Below the pieces are notes generated by a model, which worked only from the letters and a program-made list of their open reading frames with translations, was not told the DNA's origin and ran no database searches. 64,000 nt of DNA from Luteimonas vadosa (lineage in GTDB: Bacteria > Pseudomonadota > Gammaproteobacteria > Xanthomonadales > Xanthomonadaceae): NCBI RefSeq assembly GCF_039543545.1, contig NZ_BAABJY010000001.1, forward strand, positions 496,001-560,000, written 5' to 3'. Below are positions 19,554 through 30,653 of this stretch, piece after piece. Numbering within the stretch: the first letter of the stretch is position 1; each line of letters opens with the position of its first letter. A program made the position numbers and the translations under genes.

Positions 19554-19946
19554 TCAGCGCGGTGGCGCCGCCAGTTCCTTCGCGCTCAGGTATCCGTCGC
19601 GATTGGCGTCCTGCCGGTTGAAGGCCGTCGCCAGGCGCGCGCGGTGTTCGACGCGCGAAATCGCCGCGCCCCGGCCCCCGGGAAGTTCGTCGGGCACCAG
19701 GCGACCGTCGCGGTTGCGGTCCATGGCGTCGAAGGCGTAGCTCAGCCAATCCTGGTACTCGACCAGCGCCACGCGGCCGTCGCCATCGGCGTCCATGCGC
19801 GCCAGGTAGTCGCCGGCGGCCACCACCTGCGCCGGGGCCACGGACGGCAGCGTCGACAGCGATCCCAGCAGCAGCACGCCCAAGACGCGGAAACCCGGCC
19901 TGGGGAGGCCGGGTTTCCGGGAGGCGGTCGCGATGGCCGGGCGCAA
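19554..19946 (-). CDS. Secreted EF-hand calcium-binding protein
   Basis: Up to 130 residues. A hydrophobic signal-like segment (VLGVLLLGSLSTLPSVAPAQ) is followed by three EF-hand loops with 12-residue Asp/Glu spacing: DADGDGRVALVE, DRNRDGRLVPDE and DANRDGYLSAKE. It probably binds calcium in the periplasm; the partner is unknown. The start is uncertain: TTG at 19946 gives a basic n-region but runs through the perfect hairpin at 19889-19918, whereas TTG 19883 or GTG 19877 lie beyond the hairpin but give an uncharged n-region. It follows the desaturase stop by one base if the long form is used. Confidence 0.65.
   Translation of the reverse strand: MRPAIATASRKPGLPRPGFRVLGVLLLGSLSTLPSVAPAQVVAAGDYLARMDADGDGRVALVEYQDWLSYAFDAMDRNRDGRLVPDELPGGRGAAISRVEHRARLATAFNRQDANRDGYLSAKELAAPPR
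19889..19918 (-). terminator. Perfect 13-bp hairpin after the desaturase gene
   Basis: GGAAACCCGGCCT, a 4-nt loop, AGGCCGGGTTTCC; the stem is perfect. It lies 30 nt past the desaturase stop and carries a GGGTTT 3' arm, so it probably terminates or attenuates desaturase transcription ahead of the EF-hand gene. Confidence 0.6.
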
Positions 19947-19947
19947 G

Positions 19948-21156
19948 TCAGGCCCGGGCGGTCTGCAGCGTATAACCCTTCAGCCGCATCGAGTATTCCT
20001 GCAGCACGCGGATGCCGCTCGCCTCGGCTTCCCGGCACCAGGCCTGGAGGTGTTGCAGCGATTCCGCGGCATTGTGCGTCCGCGCCTCGAGCAGGGCGGC
20101 CAGGCGCGCACGATGCTCGACCAGGGTGCGGATCCGCGGCCGCTGCGACACCCACGCCTGCAGCTGCGCGCGGGCGTCGGGCTGCAGCCAGCGACCGTCG
20201 TCGACCAGCCCCTTGCGCAACCGCCGCGGCAGCAGCGCGCGCAGCTTGGCGCCAGCGGCCTGTGCCTCCTCGCGAAGGGCCGGCTTGAGCACGTTGTGCT
20301 TGAAGTCGGTCATGGCCTGGAACCGGTGCGCCAGCAGGGCGCGCATGGTGTCGGTGTCGGGAACCTGGATGTTGGGCCGCACGTCCAGGGACGGGGCGAC
20401 GCGCAGCACCTTCGCCAGGCCGACCTTCTCCAGGCCCTTGATCACGACCCAGCCGATGTCGACTTCCCACTTGCGCAGGGCGAACTTGGCAGAACTCGGG
20501 AAGGCGTGGTGGTTGTTGTGCAGCTCTTCGCCGCCGATCCACAGGCCCCAGGGCACGAGGTTGGTGGCGGTGTCGGTGGTCTCGAAGTTGCGGTAGCCCC
20601 ACCAATGGCCGAGGCCGTTGACCACGCCGGCGGCCCAGAACGGGATCCACGCCATCTGCAGCGCCCACACCGCCACGCCCTTGAAGCCGAACAGGGCGAA
20701 GCTGATGAACAGCAGCAGGGTCGGGCCCAGGGTCGGGAAGCGCGCGTAGACGTTGCGCTCCATCCAGTCGTCGGGGCAGCCCTTGCCGTACTGCTCGATG
20801 TCCTCGCGTCGCGCGCTCGCCTCGCGGTACAGCTCTACGCCGCGCCAGAACACGGTCTTGATGCCCTTGTGCATCGGGCTGTGCGGATCGTCCTCGGTCT
20901 CGCACTTGGCGTGGTGCTTGCGATGGACCGCCACCCACTCCCGGGTGACCATGGCGGTGCTCAGCCAGCTCCACAGGCGGAACACGTGGGCGATCGCCGG
21001 ATGGAAGTCGACGCCGCGGTGCGCCTGGCTGCGATGCAGGTAGAGGGTCACCGCGAAAATGGTCAGCTGGGTGACGGCCAGGAACCAGATCGCGAGCGCG
21101 CCCCAGCCGAACTGGAACAGGCCGCCGGCGAGGAAGTCGAGGAAGGATGCAGGCAT
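19948..21156 (-). CDS. Membrane acyl-CoA/acyl-lipid fatty acid desaturase
   Basis: 402 residues. Three histidine boxes of delta-9-type di-iron desaturases are present: HRSQAH at ~41-46, HRKHH at ~78-82 and HNNHH at ~218-222, set among four hydrophobic helices. The long C-terminal ~130 residues are hydrophilic. It introduces a double bond into saturated acyl chains, adjusting membrane fluidity. It is divergent from mutM with about 190 bp between them. Confidence 0.92.
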   Translation of the reverse strand: MPASFLDFLAGGLFQFGWGALAIWFLAVTQLTIFAVTLYLHRSQAHRGVDFHPAIAHVFRLWSWLSTAMVTREWVAVHRKHHAKCETEDDPHSPMHKGIKTVFWRGVELYREASARREDIEQYGKGCPDDWMERNVYARFPTLGPTLLLFISFALFGFKGVAVWALQMAWIPFWAAGVVNGLGHWWGYRNFETTDTATNLVPWGLWIGGEELHNNHHAFPSSAKFALRKWEVDIGWVVIKGLEKVGLAKVLRVAPSLDVRPNIQVPDTDTMRALLAHRFQAMTDFKHNVLKPALREEAQAAGAKLRALLPRRLRKGLVDDGRWLQPDARAQLQAWVSQRPRIRTLVEHRARLAALLEARTHNAAESLQHLQAWCREAEASGIRVLQEYSMRLKGYTLQTARA

Positions 21157-21346
21157 GTAGAAGGTCTGGTGGTTCGGACAGAACTCCCATCATGCGGCCT
21201 GCACCCGCGCAATACCATCCCTTCGCCGGCGTATGGGCGGTCCTGTTCACGTTGCGCATCAAGGGCTTGCGGCTATGGCGCGCAGGCGCCGTCCCCGGGG
21301 AGGGGCGCCGCTTGCCGCCCGCACGCACCGGCTCCACCCTGTGGCC

Positions 21347-22159
21347 ATGCCCGAGCTGCCCGAAGTCGAAACCACCCGCCGGGGCCTCGCGCCGCACCTG
21401 GTCGAACGCCGCGTGGCGGGCGTGGTCCTGCGCCGGCCGGACCTGCGCTGGCCGATCCCGCCCGAGGTCGTCGACTGCCTTCCCGGCCAGCGCATCGTCG
21501 ACGTGCGCCGGCGCGCCAAGTACCTGCTGCTCGACACCCGCGCCGGGAGCGCGCTGCTGCACTTGGGCATGTCCGGCAGCCTGCGCGTGCTCCCGGCCTC
21601 CGTCCCCGCCGGTCCGCACGACCACGTGGACCTGGTCCTGCCGGCCGGGCGCGTCCTGCGCTTCAACGACCCGCGCCGCTTCGGCTGCCTGCTGTGGCAA
21701 CCGGCGGGCCAGGTCCACCCCTTGCTGCGGGCGCTGGGCCCGGAGCCGTTGTCGGAGGATTTCGACGGCGATTACCTGCATGCGCGCAGCCGGGGGCGCA
21801 GCGCACCGGTCAAGGCCTTCCTCATGGACCAGCGCGTGGTCGTCGGGGTCGGCAACATCTACACCGCCGAGGCCCTGTTCGCGGCCGGGGTGTCGCCGCT
21901 GCGGGCCGCCGGCCGCGTCTCGCGCGAACGCTACGGACGGCTCGCCGACGCGATCAAGGGAATCCTGCGGCACGCCATCGCCCGCGGCGGGACCACCTTG
22001 CGCGACTTCCTGTCGCCCGATGGCGCGCCCGGCTACTTCGAGCAGGAGTTGTCGGCCTACGGACGCGGCGGCCAGCCATGCACGCACTGCGCGCGCCCGC
22101 TCAAGCAGGCGTGGCTGGCGCAGCGGGCCACGGTCTGGTGCGGGCACTGCCAGCGCTGA
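21347..22159 (+). CDS. mutM: Formamidopyrimidine-DNA glycosylase
   Basis: 270 residues. The catalytic N-terminus PELPEVETTRRGL (Pro1, Glu2 after Met removal) fixes the start at 21347. The H2TH region includes VVVGVGNIYTAEALF, and the C-terminal zinc finger is CTHCARPLK...VWCGHC. It excises 8-oxoguanine and Fapy lesions with AP-lyase activity. CACCCT lies 6 nt before the ATG, a weak form of the leaderless pattern seen elsewhere here. Confidence 0.96.
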   Translation: MPELPEVETTRRGLAPHLVERRVAGVVLRRPDLRWPIPPEVVDCLPGQRIVDVRRRAKYLLLDTRAGSALLHLGMSGSLRVLPASVPAGPHDHVDLVLPAGRVLRFNDPRRFGCLLWQPAGQVHPLLRALGPEPLSEDFDGDYLHARSRGRSAPVKAFLMDQRVVVGVGNIYTAEALFAAGVSPLRAAGRVSRERYGRLADAIKGILRHAIARGGTTLRDFLSPDGAPGYFEQELSAYGRGGQPCTHCARPLKQAWLAQRATVWCGHCQR

Positions 22160-22215
22160 TGCGGGAGGGGCGCGCGGGCCGCGGTGTATAGTCGCCCGGC
22201 GCATCGGGGATCGAA

Positions 22216-22779
22216 ATGAGCGAATCTGCGGACATCACCGGCTGGCTGGATGCCGCGCGAGACGGCGATCGCGGCGCGCTGGACCAGGTCCTCTCCACGC
22301 TCTACCAAGAGCTGCACTCGATGGCGCGCCGCCAGCTCGCGGGGCAGCAGGGGCATACGCTGGACGCCACGGGCCTGGTGCACGAGGCCTACCTCAAGCT
22401 GATCGGCCGCCGCGAGGCGCGCTTCGACGACCGCGCGCACTTCTTCGCCTATGCCGCCTCGGCGATGCGCAGCGTCGTGGTCGACTACGCCCGCCAGCGC
22501 CTGGCGCAGAAGCGTGGCGGCGACCTGCACCGCGTCACCGACCTCCCCGAGGACCTCCAGGGTGCGCTGCCCCTGGACGAGGAGATGCTGGGACTGGACA
22601 CCGCGCTCACGCGCCTGGCCGGCGTCGACGAACGTCTGGCGCGGGTGGTGGAATTGCGCTACTTCGCCGGCCTGTCGGAAGTGGAGATCGCCGAACTGAT
22701 GGACCGCTCCGAGCGCAGCATCCGCCGCGACTGGCAGAAGGCCCGCCTGTTCCTGCTGGCGTCGCTGCAGGAGCAGTGA
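22216..22779 (+). CDS. ECF sigma factor of the kinase-linked Sig-70_X6 (ECF43-like) group
   Basis: 187 residues. Region 2 runs through VHEAYLKLIGRR...FFAYAASAMRSVVVDYARQR, and region 4 is LPLDEEMLGLDTALTRLAGVDERLARVVELRYFAGLSEVEIAELMDRSERSIRRDW in shorter pieces. No anti-sigma gene is adjacent; instead a Ser/Thr kinase starts 87 nt downstream. In Xanthomonas an ECF43 sigma factor paired with kinase PknS controls type VI secretion against amoebae, so phosphorylation-triggered activation is plausible here. The target regulon is unknown. TATAGT lies 23 nt upstream of the start. Confidence 0.9.
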   Translation: MSESADITGWLDAARDGDRGALDQVLSTLYQELHSMARRQLAGQQGHTLDATGLVHEAYLKLIGRREARFDDRAHFFAYAASAMRSVVVDYARQRLAQKRGGDLHRVTDLPEDLQGALPLDEEMLGLDTALTRLAGVDERLARVVELRYFAGLSEVEIAELMDRSERSIRRDWQKARLFLLASLQEQ

Positions 22780-22866
22780 CGCGTGGCCCCGGCCGGCATC
22801 GGCGCACGGCCACTTCCTGGCGGCCCCCGTGCACCCGGGCGGGCGCCGCGGCACGGCAGCCGTTAG

Positions 22867-25680
<2,814 letters not shown>

Positions 25681-25707
25681 CGGTCGCGCGCGACCCGGGG
25701 CGTCTCG

Positions 25708-26364
25708 CTAGGCGTCGCTGGATGGGTGGTCCCGCGCCGTGCCGTCGAAGGCCAGGCTGCCCTGCGAAGGGAGGATGCGGCCCTCGCCCCGCGCGATCTT
25801 CTTGAATTCGGCCCGGCTGACGGACACGTAGCGCTCGTTGCCACCGATCTCCACCTGGGGCCCGGCCTGCACGGCATGCCCGGCCTCGTCCACGCGCACC
25901 GTCATGGTCGCCTTGCTGCCGGTGTGGCAAATGGTCTTGATCTCGACCAGCTCGTCCGCCCAGGCCAGCAGGTACTGGCTGCCCTCGAACAGCTCGCCGC
26001 GGAAGTCCGTGCGCAGGCCATAGCACAGCACCGGAACGCGCAGCGCATCCACCACCTCGCCCAGTTGCCAGACCTGGGCCCGGGCCAGGAACTGCGCCTC
26101 GTCCACCAGCAGGCAGTGCAGGCGTCCGTTTGCATCGATGTCGTCGCGCACCCAGGCCTCGATGTCGTCCTCGCGATCGAAGGTCGCCGCCGGCGCGCTC
26201 AGCCCGATCCGCGACGCCACCACGCCGCCGCCCGCACGCCGGTCCAGGCGGGGCGACAGGATCGCCACGCGCATGCCGCGCTCGCGGTAGTTGTGCGCCG
26301 ACTGCAGCAGCGTGGTGGTCTTCCCGGCGTTCATCGCCGAGTAGTAGAAGTACAGCTTGGCCAT
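25708..26364 (-). CDS. tdk: Thymidine kinase (type II)
   Basis: 218 residues. P-loop SAMNAGKTTT (9-18), lid and base-recognition segment LLVDEAQFLARAQVWQL, and the thymidine pocket GLRTDFRGELFEGSQYLLAWADE. It phosphorylates thymidine for salvage. The structural zinc site looks lost: where other bacterial and human enzymes have two Cys/His pairs, I see only C146 in KTICHTGSK, and Ser183 and Glu186 in the second half. The start is supported by the adjacent TACAAT hexamer; longer upstream frames are antisense to rep. Confidence 0.93.
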   Translation of the reverse strand: MAKLYFYYSAMNAGKTTTLLQSAHNYRERGMRVAILSPRLDRRAGGGVVASRIGLSAPAATFDREDDIEAWVRDDIDANGRLHCLLVDEAQFLARAQVWQLGEVVDALRVPVLCYGLRTDFRGELFEGSQYLLAWADELVEIKTICHTGSKATMTVRVDEAGHAVQAGPQVEIGGNERYVSVSRAEFKKIARGEGRILPSQGSLAFDGTARDHPSSDA

Positions 26365-26370
26365 CGGCGC

Positions 26371-26376
26371 ATTGTA
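26371..26376 (-). promoter_or_regulatory. -10 hexamer TACAAT 6 nt before tdk ATG
   Basis: Minus strand reads TACAAT-GCGCCG-ATG, with no Shine-Dalgarno. Confidence 0.55.
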
Positions 26377-26464
26377 GGTCGTGCGGGTGCCGTTCGAGGC
26401 GTGGCGGACCACGGGGCCGGGACACGCGGCGGCTAGACTATGCGTCCGCCCGGAACCCCTTGGC

Positions 26465-28456
26465 ATGCACGGCCTCAACCCCCAACAATCCATCGCGGTC
26501 GCGCAATGCGACGGCCCGGTGCTGGTGCTCGCCGGGGCCGGCAGCGGCAAGACGCGGGTGATCGTGGAGAAGATCGCGGAGCTGGTCCGGTCCGGCCGTT
26601 ACCCGGCCAAACGGATTGCCGCGATCACCTTCACCAACAAGGCGGCGAAGGAGATGCGCGAGCGAGTCGCGCGGCGGATCAAGGGCGACGCCGCCGACGG
26701 CCTGACCATCTGCACCTTCCACGCGCTGGGGCTGAAGCTGCTGCAGGTCGAGCACGCCCGGGCCGGACTCCGGCGCGGCTTCTCGATCTTCGACGCCGAC
26801 GACGCCGCCTCGCAACTGAAGGACCTGATGCCGGGCGCCAAGCCCGACGCCGTGCAGGCGATGCAGTCGCTGGTCTCGCGCGCCAAGAACGCCGGTCTGT
26901 CGCCCGAGCAGGCCAAGGCCGAAGCCCGAAGCGCGCGCGAGCACGAGGCCGCGGCGCTGTACGCCCGCTACCAGGCGCGGCTGTCCGCGTTCAACGCGGT
27001 CGACTTCGACGACCTGATCCGCTTGCCGGTCGAGTTGCTGGAGGGCGACGCCGACTGCGCGCTGGGCTGGCGCGAGCGCATCGGCTACCTGCTGGTCGAC
27101 GAATGCCAGGACACCAACGACGCCCAGTACCGCATGCTCCGGGCGCTGGCCGGTCCGCGCGGCAACTTCACCTGCGTCGGCGACGACGACCAGAGCATCT
27201 ACGCCTGGCGCGGCGCCAACCCGGAGAACCTGTCGCAGCTGGCGCGCGACTACCCGTCGCTGCGCGTCGTCAAGCTGGAACAGAACTACCGCTGCAGCAA
27301 CCGCGTGCTGCGCGCGGCCAATGCGCTGATCGCGCACAACCCGCACGAGCATCCCAAGACCTTGTGGAGCGCGCAGCCCGACGGCGAGCGCATCCGCGTC
27401 TGGGAGTGCCGCGACAGCGCGCACGAGGCCGAGCGCGTCGCCGGCGAGATCCATTTCCTGCACACCGCCCGCGGCGCGGCCTGGAGCGATTTCTGCGTGC
27501 TGTTCCGCGGCAACCACCAGTCGCGCCCGCTGGAGAAGGCGCTGCAGCTGCTGCGCATCCCCTACCACCTCAGCGGCGGCACCGCCTTCCTGGAGCGCGC
27601 CGAGGTCAAGGACGCGCTGGCGTGGCTGCGGCTGCTGGCCAACCCGGAGGACGACGCCGCCTTCCTGCGCGCGGTGCAGTCGCCGCGGCGCGAGGTCGGT
27701 GCGACCACGCTCGCGAAGCTGGCCGAACTCGCGCAACAGGCAGCACGGCCGCTGTCTCGGGCCGCGGAGTCGGTCGGGCTGCTGAAGCAGTTGCCGGCGA
27801 GGTCGGCCAATGCGCTCGGCGGGTTCACCGACATCGTCCGCGGCCTGCGCGGGGACGCGACCCGACTGCCGGCGGCGGAGCTGGTGCGCCAGCTGAGCGA
27901 GCGCTCCGGCCTGCTGTCGGCGCTGCGCGCGCAGTGCAAGTCCGACGCGCTGTTCAAGATCCGGCGCGGCAACCTCGACGAACTGGCGGACTGGTTCGAG
28001 CACGCTGCCGGTACGACGCCACGCGGTGCCAGCGCCAGCGACCTCGCCGCCTCGCTCGCCCTGCTCACCCACGCTGACCGGAACGAGGCCGGCAACCAGG
28101 TCCGGCTGATGAGCCTGCACGGCGCCAAGGGCCTGGAGTTCCGCTACGTGTTCATCGTCGGCGTCGAGGACGGCACCCTGCCGCACGAGGCGAGCCTGGA
28201 CGAAGGCCGGCTCGACGAGGAACGCCGCCTGCTCTACGTGGGCATCACCCGCGCCAAGGAGCAACTGTGGCTGTCCCACGCCCGCGAAGCCCAGCGCTGG
28301 GGCAGTCGGCACAAGCTCGCGCCGAGCCGCTTCCTCGACGAGCTGCCGGCCGCCGAGCTGCAGCGCGATGGCGCGGACCCCGTCGCCGATGCCGCCCGCA
28401 AGCAGGAGCGCGCCGACGTCGGCTTCGCCGCGATCCGGGCCATGCTCGCGGACTGA
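26465..28456 (+). CDS. rep: ATP-dependent DNA helicase Rep
   Basis: 663 residues, superfamily 1A helicase. Motif I AGAGSGKTRVI, Ia TFTNKAAKEM, II VDECQDTN, III GDDDQSIYAWRGA, IV QNYRCSNRVL, V LMSLHGAKGLEF, VI LLYVGITRAK. N-terminus MHGLNPQQSIAV fixes the start. Length and the lack of a long C-terminal domain favour Rep over UvrD. It unwinds 3'-5' and clears proteins ahead of replication forks. A TAGACT hexamer lies 25 nt upstream. Confidence 0.95.
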   Translation: MHGLNPQQSIAVAQCDGPVLVLAGAGSGKTRVIVEKIAELVRSGRYPAKRIAAITFTNKAAKEMRERVARRIKGDAADGLTICTFHALGLKLLQVEHARAGLRRGFSIFDADDAASQLKDLMPGAKPDAVQAMQSLVSRAKNAGLSPEQAKAEARSAREHEAAALYARYQARLSAFNAVDFDDLIRLPVELLEGDADCALGWRERIGYLLVDECQDTNDAQYRMLRALAGPRGNFTCVGDDDQSIYAWRGANPENLSQLARDYPSLRVVKLEQNYRCSNRVLRAANALIAHNPHEHPKTLWSAQPDGERIRVWECRDSAHEAERVAGEIHFLHTARGAAWSDFCVLFRGNHQSRPLEKALQLLRIPYHLSGGTAFLERAEVKDALAWLRLLANPEDDAAFLRAVQSPRREVGATTLAKLAELAQQAARPLSRAAESVGLLKQLPARSANALGGFTDIVRGLRGDATRLPAAELVRQLSERSGLLSALRAQCKSDALFKIRRGNLDELADWFEHAAGTTPRGASASDLAASLALLTHADRNEAGNQVRLMSLHGAKGLEFRYVFIVGVEDGTLPHEASLDEGRLDEERRLLYVGITRAKEQLWLSHAREAQRWGSRHKLAPSRFLDELPAAELQRDGADPVADAARKQERADVGFAAIRAMLAD

Positions 28457-28541
28457 CCGGCACGCGGGCCGGCGCTCCAGGCGCCGAAGCGATCCTGCGG
28501 TTCGATAGACTGCGCGCACCTCCACCACACGCCATCCCGCC

Positions 28542-29435
28542 ATGCGCAGACTCCTGCTGGTCCCCGTCCTGCTGGCGATGCTGGCCGCTTGCCGGACGAC
28601 ACCCATTGCGGGGCCCATGCCGGCACCCTCGGCCCCGGCCGCGGCCACCGTCGCAGCCCACGACAACCTCAACGCCGTGCTGTGGGTCCAGGCATCGGCG
28701 GAATACCAGGCGTTGGCCATGCAGACCTATCGCTCGGCCACGGCCCGGCTCGACGCGGCGCTGGCCGACCCCGGCTGGGACGCCCTGGCGCCCGCCGATC
28801 GCGACGGCACGCGCCGGCGCGCCGCGCTGCCGCCGGCGGTGATCCTGGACGTCGACGAGACCGTGCTCGACAACTCGCCGTACCAGGCGCGGATGGTGGA
28901 GGACGATACCGAGTTCGGATCGGCTACCTGGTCCGCCTGGGTCGCGGAAGCACAGGCCCGAGCGATCCCCGGCGTGGTCGAGTTCGCGCGCGCCGCGGAC
29001 GCGCGCGGCATCACCCTGGTCTACCTGTCGAACCGGACCGAGGCCATGCAGGACGCGACCCTGGCCAACCTGCGTGCCGAAGGGTTGCCAGTGAAGGATG
29101 ACTCGGTGTTCCTTGGCCAGGGCACGCCCGTGCCCGGCTGCACGCAGCGGCGGGACTCGGACAAGTCGTGCCGTCGCCGGATGGTCGGTCGCGAGTACCG
29201 GGTGCTGATGCAGTTCGGCGACCAGGTCAGCGACTTCGCCGAGCCGGCGGCCAACACGCCGCAGGCGCGCGCCCAGCTGCTCGAACAGCACCACGCCTGG
29301 TTCGGCGACCGCTGGTGGATGCTGCCCAACCCGACCTACGGTGGCTGGGAGGGCGCGGTGTTCGACAACGCCTGGGACCTCCCGGGCGACACCAGGCGCA
29401 AGGCCAAGCGCGAGACGCTGGACGCGAAAAGATAG
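28542..29435 (+). CDS. Lipoprotein e(P4)-family HAD acid phosphatase / 5'-nucleotidase
   Basis: 297 residues. Signal peptide with lipobox LAAC (Cys17). The HAD motif DVDETVLDN gives nucleophile D103 and acid D105; YLSNR is motif II. These proteins sit in the outer membrane and dephosphorylate nucleotides (NMN in Haemophilus) or other phosphoesters in the periplasm, supplying nucleoside or phosphate. A TAGACT hexamer lies 30 nt upstream. A structured 3' region with a terminator follows. Confidence 0.9.
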   Translation: MRRLLLVPVLLAMLAACRTTPIAGPMPAPSAPAAATVAAHDNLNAVLWVQASAEYQALAMQTYRSATARLDAALADPGWDALAPADRDGTRRRAALPPAVILDVDETVLDNSPYQARMVEDDTEFGSATWSAWVAEAQARAIPGVVEFARAADARGITLVYLSNRTEAMQDATLANLRAEGLPVKDDSVFLGQGTPVPGCTQRRDSDKSCRRRMVGREYRVLMQFGDQVSDFAEPAANTPQARAQLLEQHHAWFGDRWWMLPNPTYGGWEGAVFDNAWDLPGDTRRKAKRETLDAKR

Positions 29436-29470
29436 CTAAATCAAACACTTAATCGGTGTAATTTCAGGTA

Positions 29471-29499
29471 TTGCACAAAGATGCGGGGCGGGTTAGCCT
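29471..29499 (+). promoter_or_regulatory. Candidate promoter TTGCAC-N17-TAGCCT
   Basis: It lies at the end of an unusually AT-rich stretch (about 29430-29480) in otherwise GC-rich DNA. Predicted start is near 29506, 60 nt before an intrinsic terminator. Confidence 0.4.
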
Positions 29500-29505
29500 G
29501 CACCG

Positions 29506-29566
29506 GCCACAACAAAGTCCTCCGGCCCCGGCCGGACTTCGGGAGATCCAACGGGTCTCCCTTTTT
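29506..29566 (+). ncRNA. Candidate ~60-nt terminated RNA (sRNA or attenuated leader)
   Basis: Predicted from the promoter at 29471-29499 and the terminator at 29541-29566. It would contain an unpaired A-rich 5' segment (CCACAACAAAG), a hairpin TCCGGC-CCCG-GCCGGA (29521-29536), then the terminator hairpin. It may alternatively be the 3' UTR of the phosphatase gene or a leader attenuator for the lipoprotein at 29676. No RNA family is recognised. Confidence 0.35.
29541..29566 (+). terminator. Intrinsic terminator behind the phosphatase gene
   Basis: GGGAGATCC-AAC-GGGTCTCCC (9 pairs including one G-U) followed by TTTTTC. Confidence 0.82.
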
Positions 29567-29675
29567 CTTGCCCCGCCGGCGCGTCGGCGCGGCCCTGCAG
29601 GCTTGCCCGCACCCCCGCACCCGGCCAAGATGCCAGTGGGGGGGGTGTTCCGGAGCAGTTCTCGGGGAGCAGTGG

Positions 29676-30599
29676 ATGCGTCTAGCTGGGCGTCGGGTGG
29701 GACCTTGGTCCGCGCTGCTTTCGTTGCTGGCGGCAACCCTGCTCGCCTTGGCCGCCTGCCAGCGGGAAGCGCCGGTGCCCAAGGCGCCATCGCGGGGCGA
29801 CAACACGCGGCCGGCGCAAGCGGTACTGCTGCTGACCCGGCACCTGCGCGAGAACGACCTCGTCGCCTTCACCCGGGACGCCGTGCCGCCCGGCCTGCAC
29901 GCCCGCCTGGACGTGGCCTGGCAGGCTGGCCGCACGCGCTGGCCGCTGGAGGAGCTGCCGTTCGACGAGCGCTTCCCGACCCTGCTCGCGTCCCTCTCCC
30001 AACCCGGCGCAGAGGACCGCCTGCAGCGCGTCTTCGACCAGCAGTTCTCCGGTGCCCACGCCGAGATCAAGGCCGCGGCCAGGACCCTGGGCCTGTTCGG
30101 CGTGCAATACGTCCAGCATGACGACGACTACAGCGAGGCCGAGCGCGACCACTACGCGCAATTCATCGCCGCCCTCAGCCAGTGGGCCGCGCAGGCCCCC
30201 TTGGGCGATCCCGGGCGTGCGCGCACGGCCATCCCGCAACTCACCCGCGCCGCGCGCGCCACGCGGCTCGGTTCGGAAGCCGCCTTCGCCGAGGCCGGCA
30301 TGCAACGGAGCCTGCGCCGCCTCGGGCCGTTCGTGGCGACCGGCAAGACGCTGCTGGCCGGCTACGGGCTGGACCTGGACGAGAGCCTCGATGGACTGCA
30401 GGCGACGCTGCAGGCCCAGACCGGCGACAGCGCCCGGGTGCGCATGCAGTACACGCTGGGCGGTCAGCCCATCGATGTGTTCGTGGACCTCAAGCGCCGC
30501 AAGGGCCGCTGGTACCTGGCCGAGTACCTGCGCCGCGCCGAAGCCGCGGTCACGCCGGCGCCGGCGCAGGAGGCGGCCCGTGCAGCCCCGCCCGGCTGA
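29676..30599 (+). CDS. Predicted lipoprotein of unknown function
   Basis: 307 residues. Basic n-region, hydrophobic core and lipobox LAAC with Cys28, then a mostly helical soluble domain ending in an Ala/Pro-rich tail. A segment near 255-280 (VRMQYTLGGQPIDVFVDLKRRKGRWYLAEY, read in parts) resembles the beta-hairpin end of DUF-type periplasmic proteins, but I recognise no family. ATG at 29676 has GGGGAG upstream; the longer open frame runs back into the terminator region and is not used. plsB follows after 54 nt. Confidence 0.75.
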   Translation: MRLAGRRVGPWSALLSLLAATLLALAACQREAPVPKAPSRGDNTRPAQAVLLLTRHLRENDLVAFTRDAVPPGLHARLDVAWQAGRTRWPLEELPFDERFPTLLASLSQPGAEDRLQRVFDQQFSGAHAEIKAAARTLGLFGVQYVQHDDDYSEAERDHYAQFIAALSQWAAQAPLGDPGRARTAIPQLTRAARATRLGSEAAFAEAGMQRSLRRLGPFVATGKTLLAGYGLDLDESLDGLQATLQAQTGDSARVRMQYTLGGQPIDVFVDLKRRKGRWYLAEYLRRAEAAVTPAPAQEAARAAPPG

Positions 30600-30640
30600 A
30601 GCGGGCGTCCGCATCCCCGGCCCTGGTGCGGCCGCTTCGG

Positions 30641-30646
30641 CATAAT
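30641..30646 (+). promoter_or_regulatory. -10-like CATAAT at the plsB start
   Basis: CATAAT-GCCGCCG-ATG(30654). It overlaps the more upstream ATG at 30645, so if it is a promoter translation must begin at 30654. Confidence 0.4.
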
Positions 30647-30653
30647 GCCGCCG

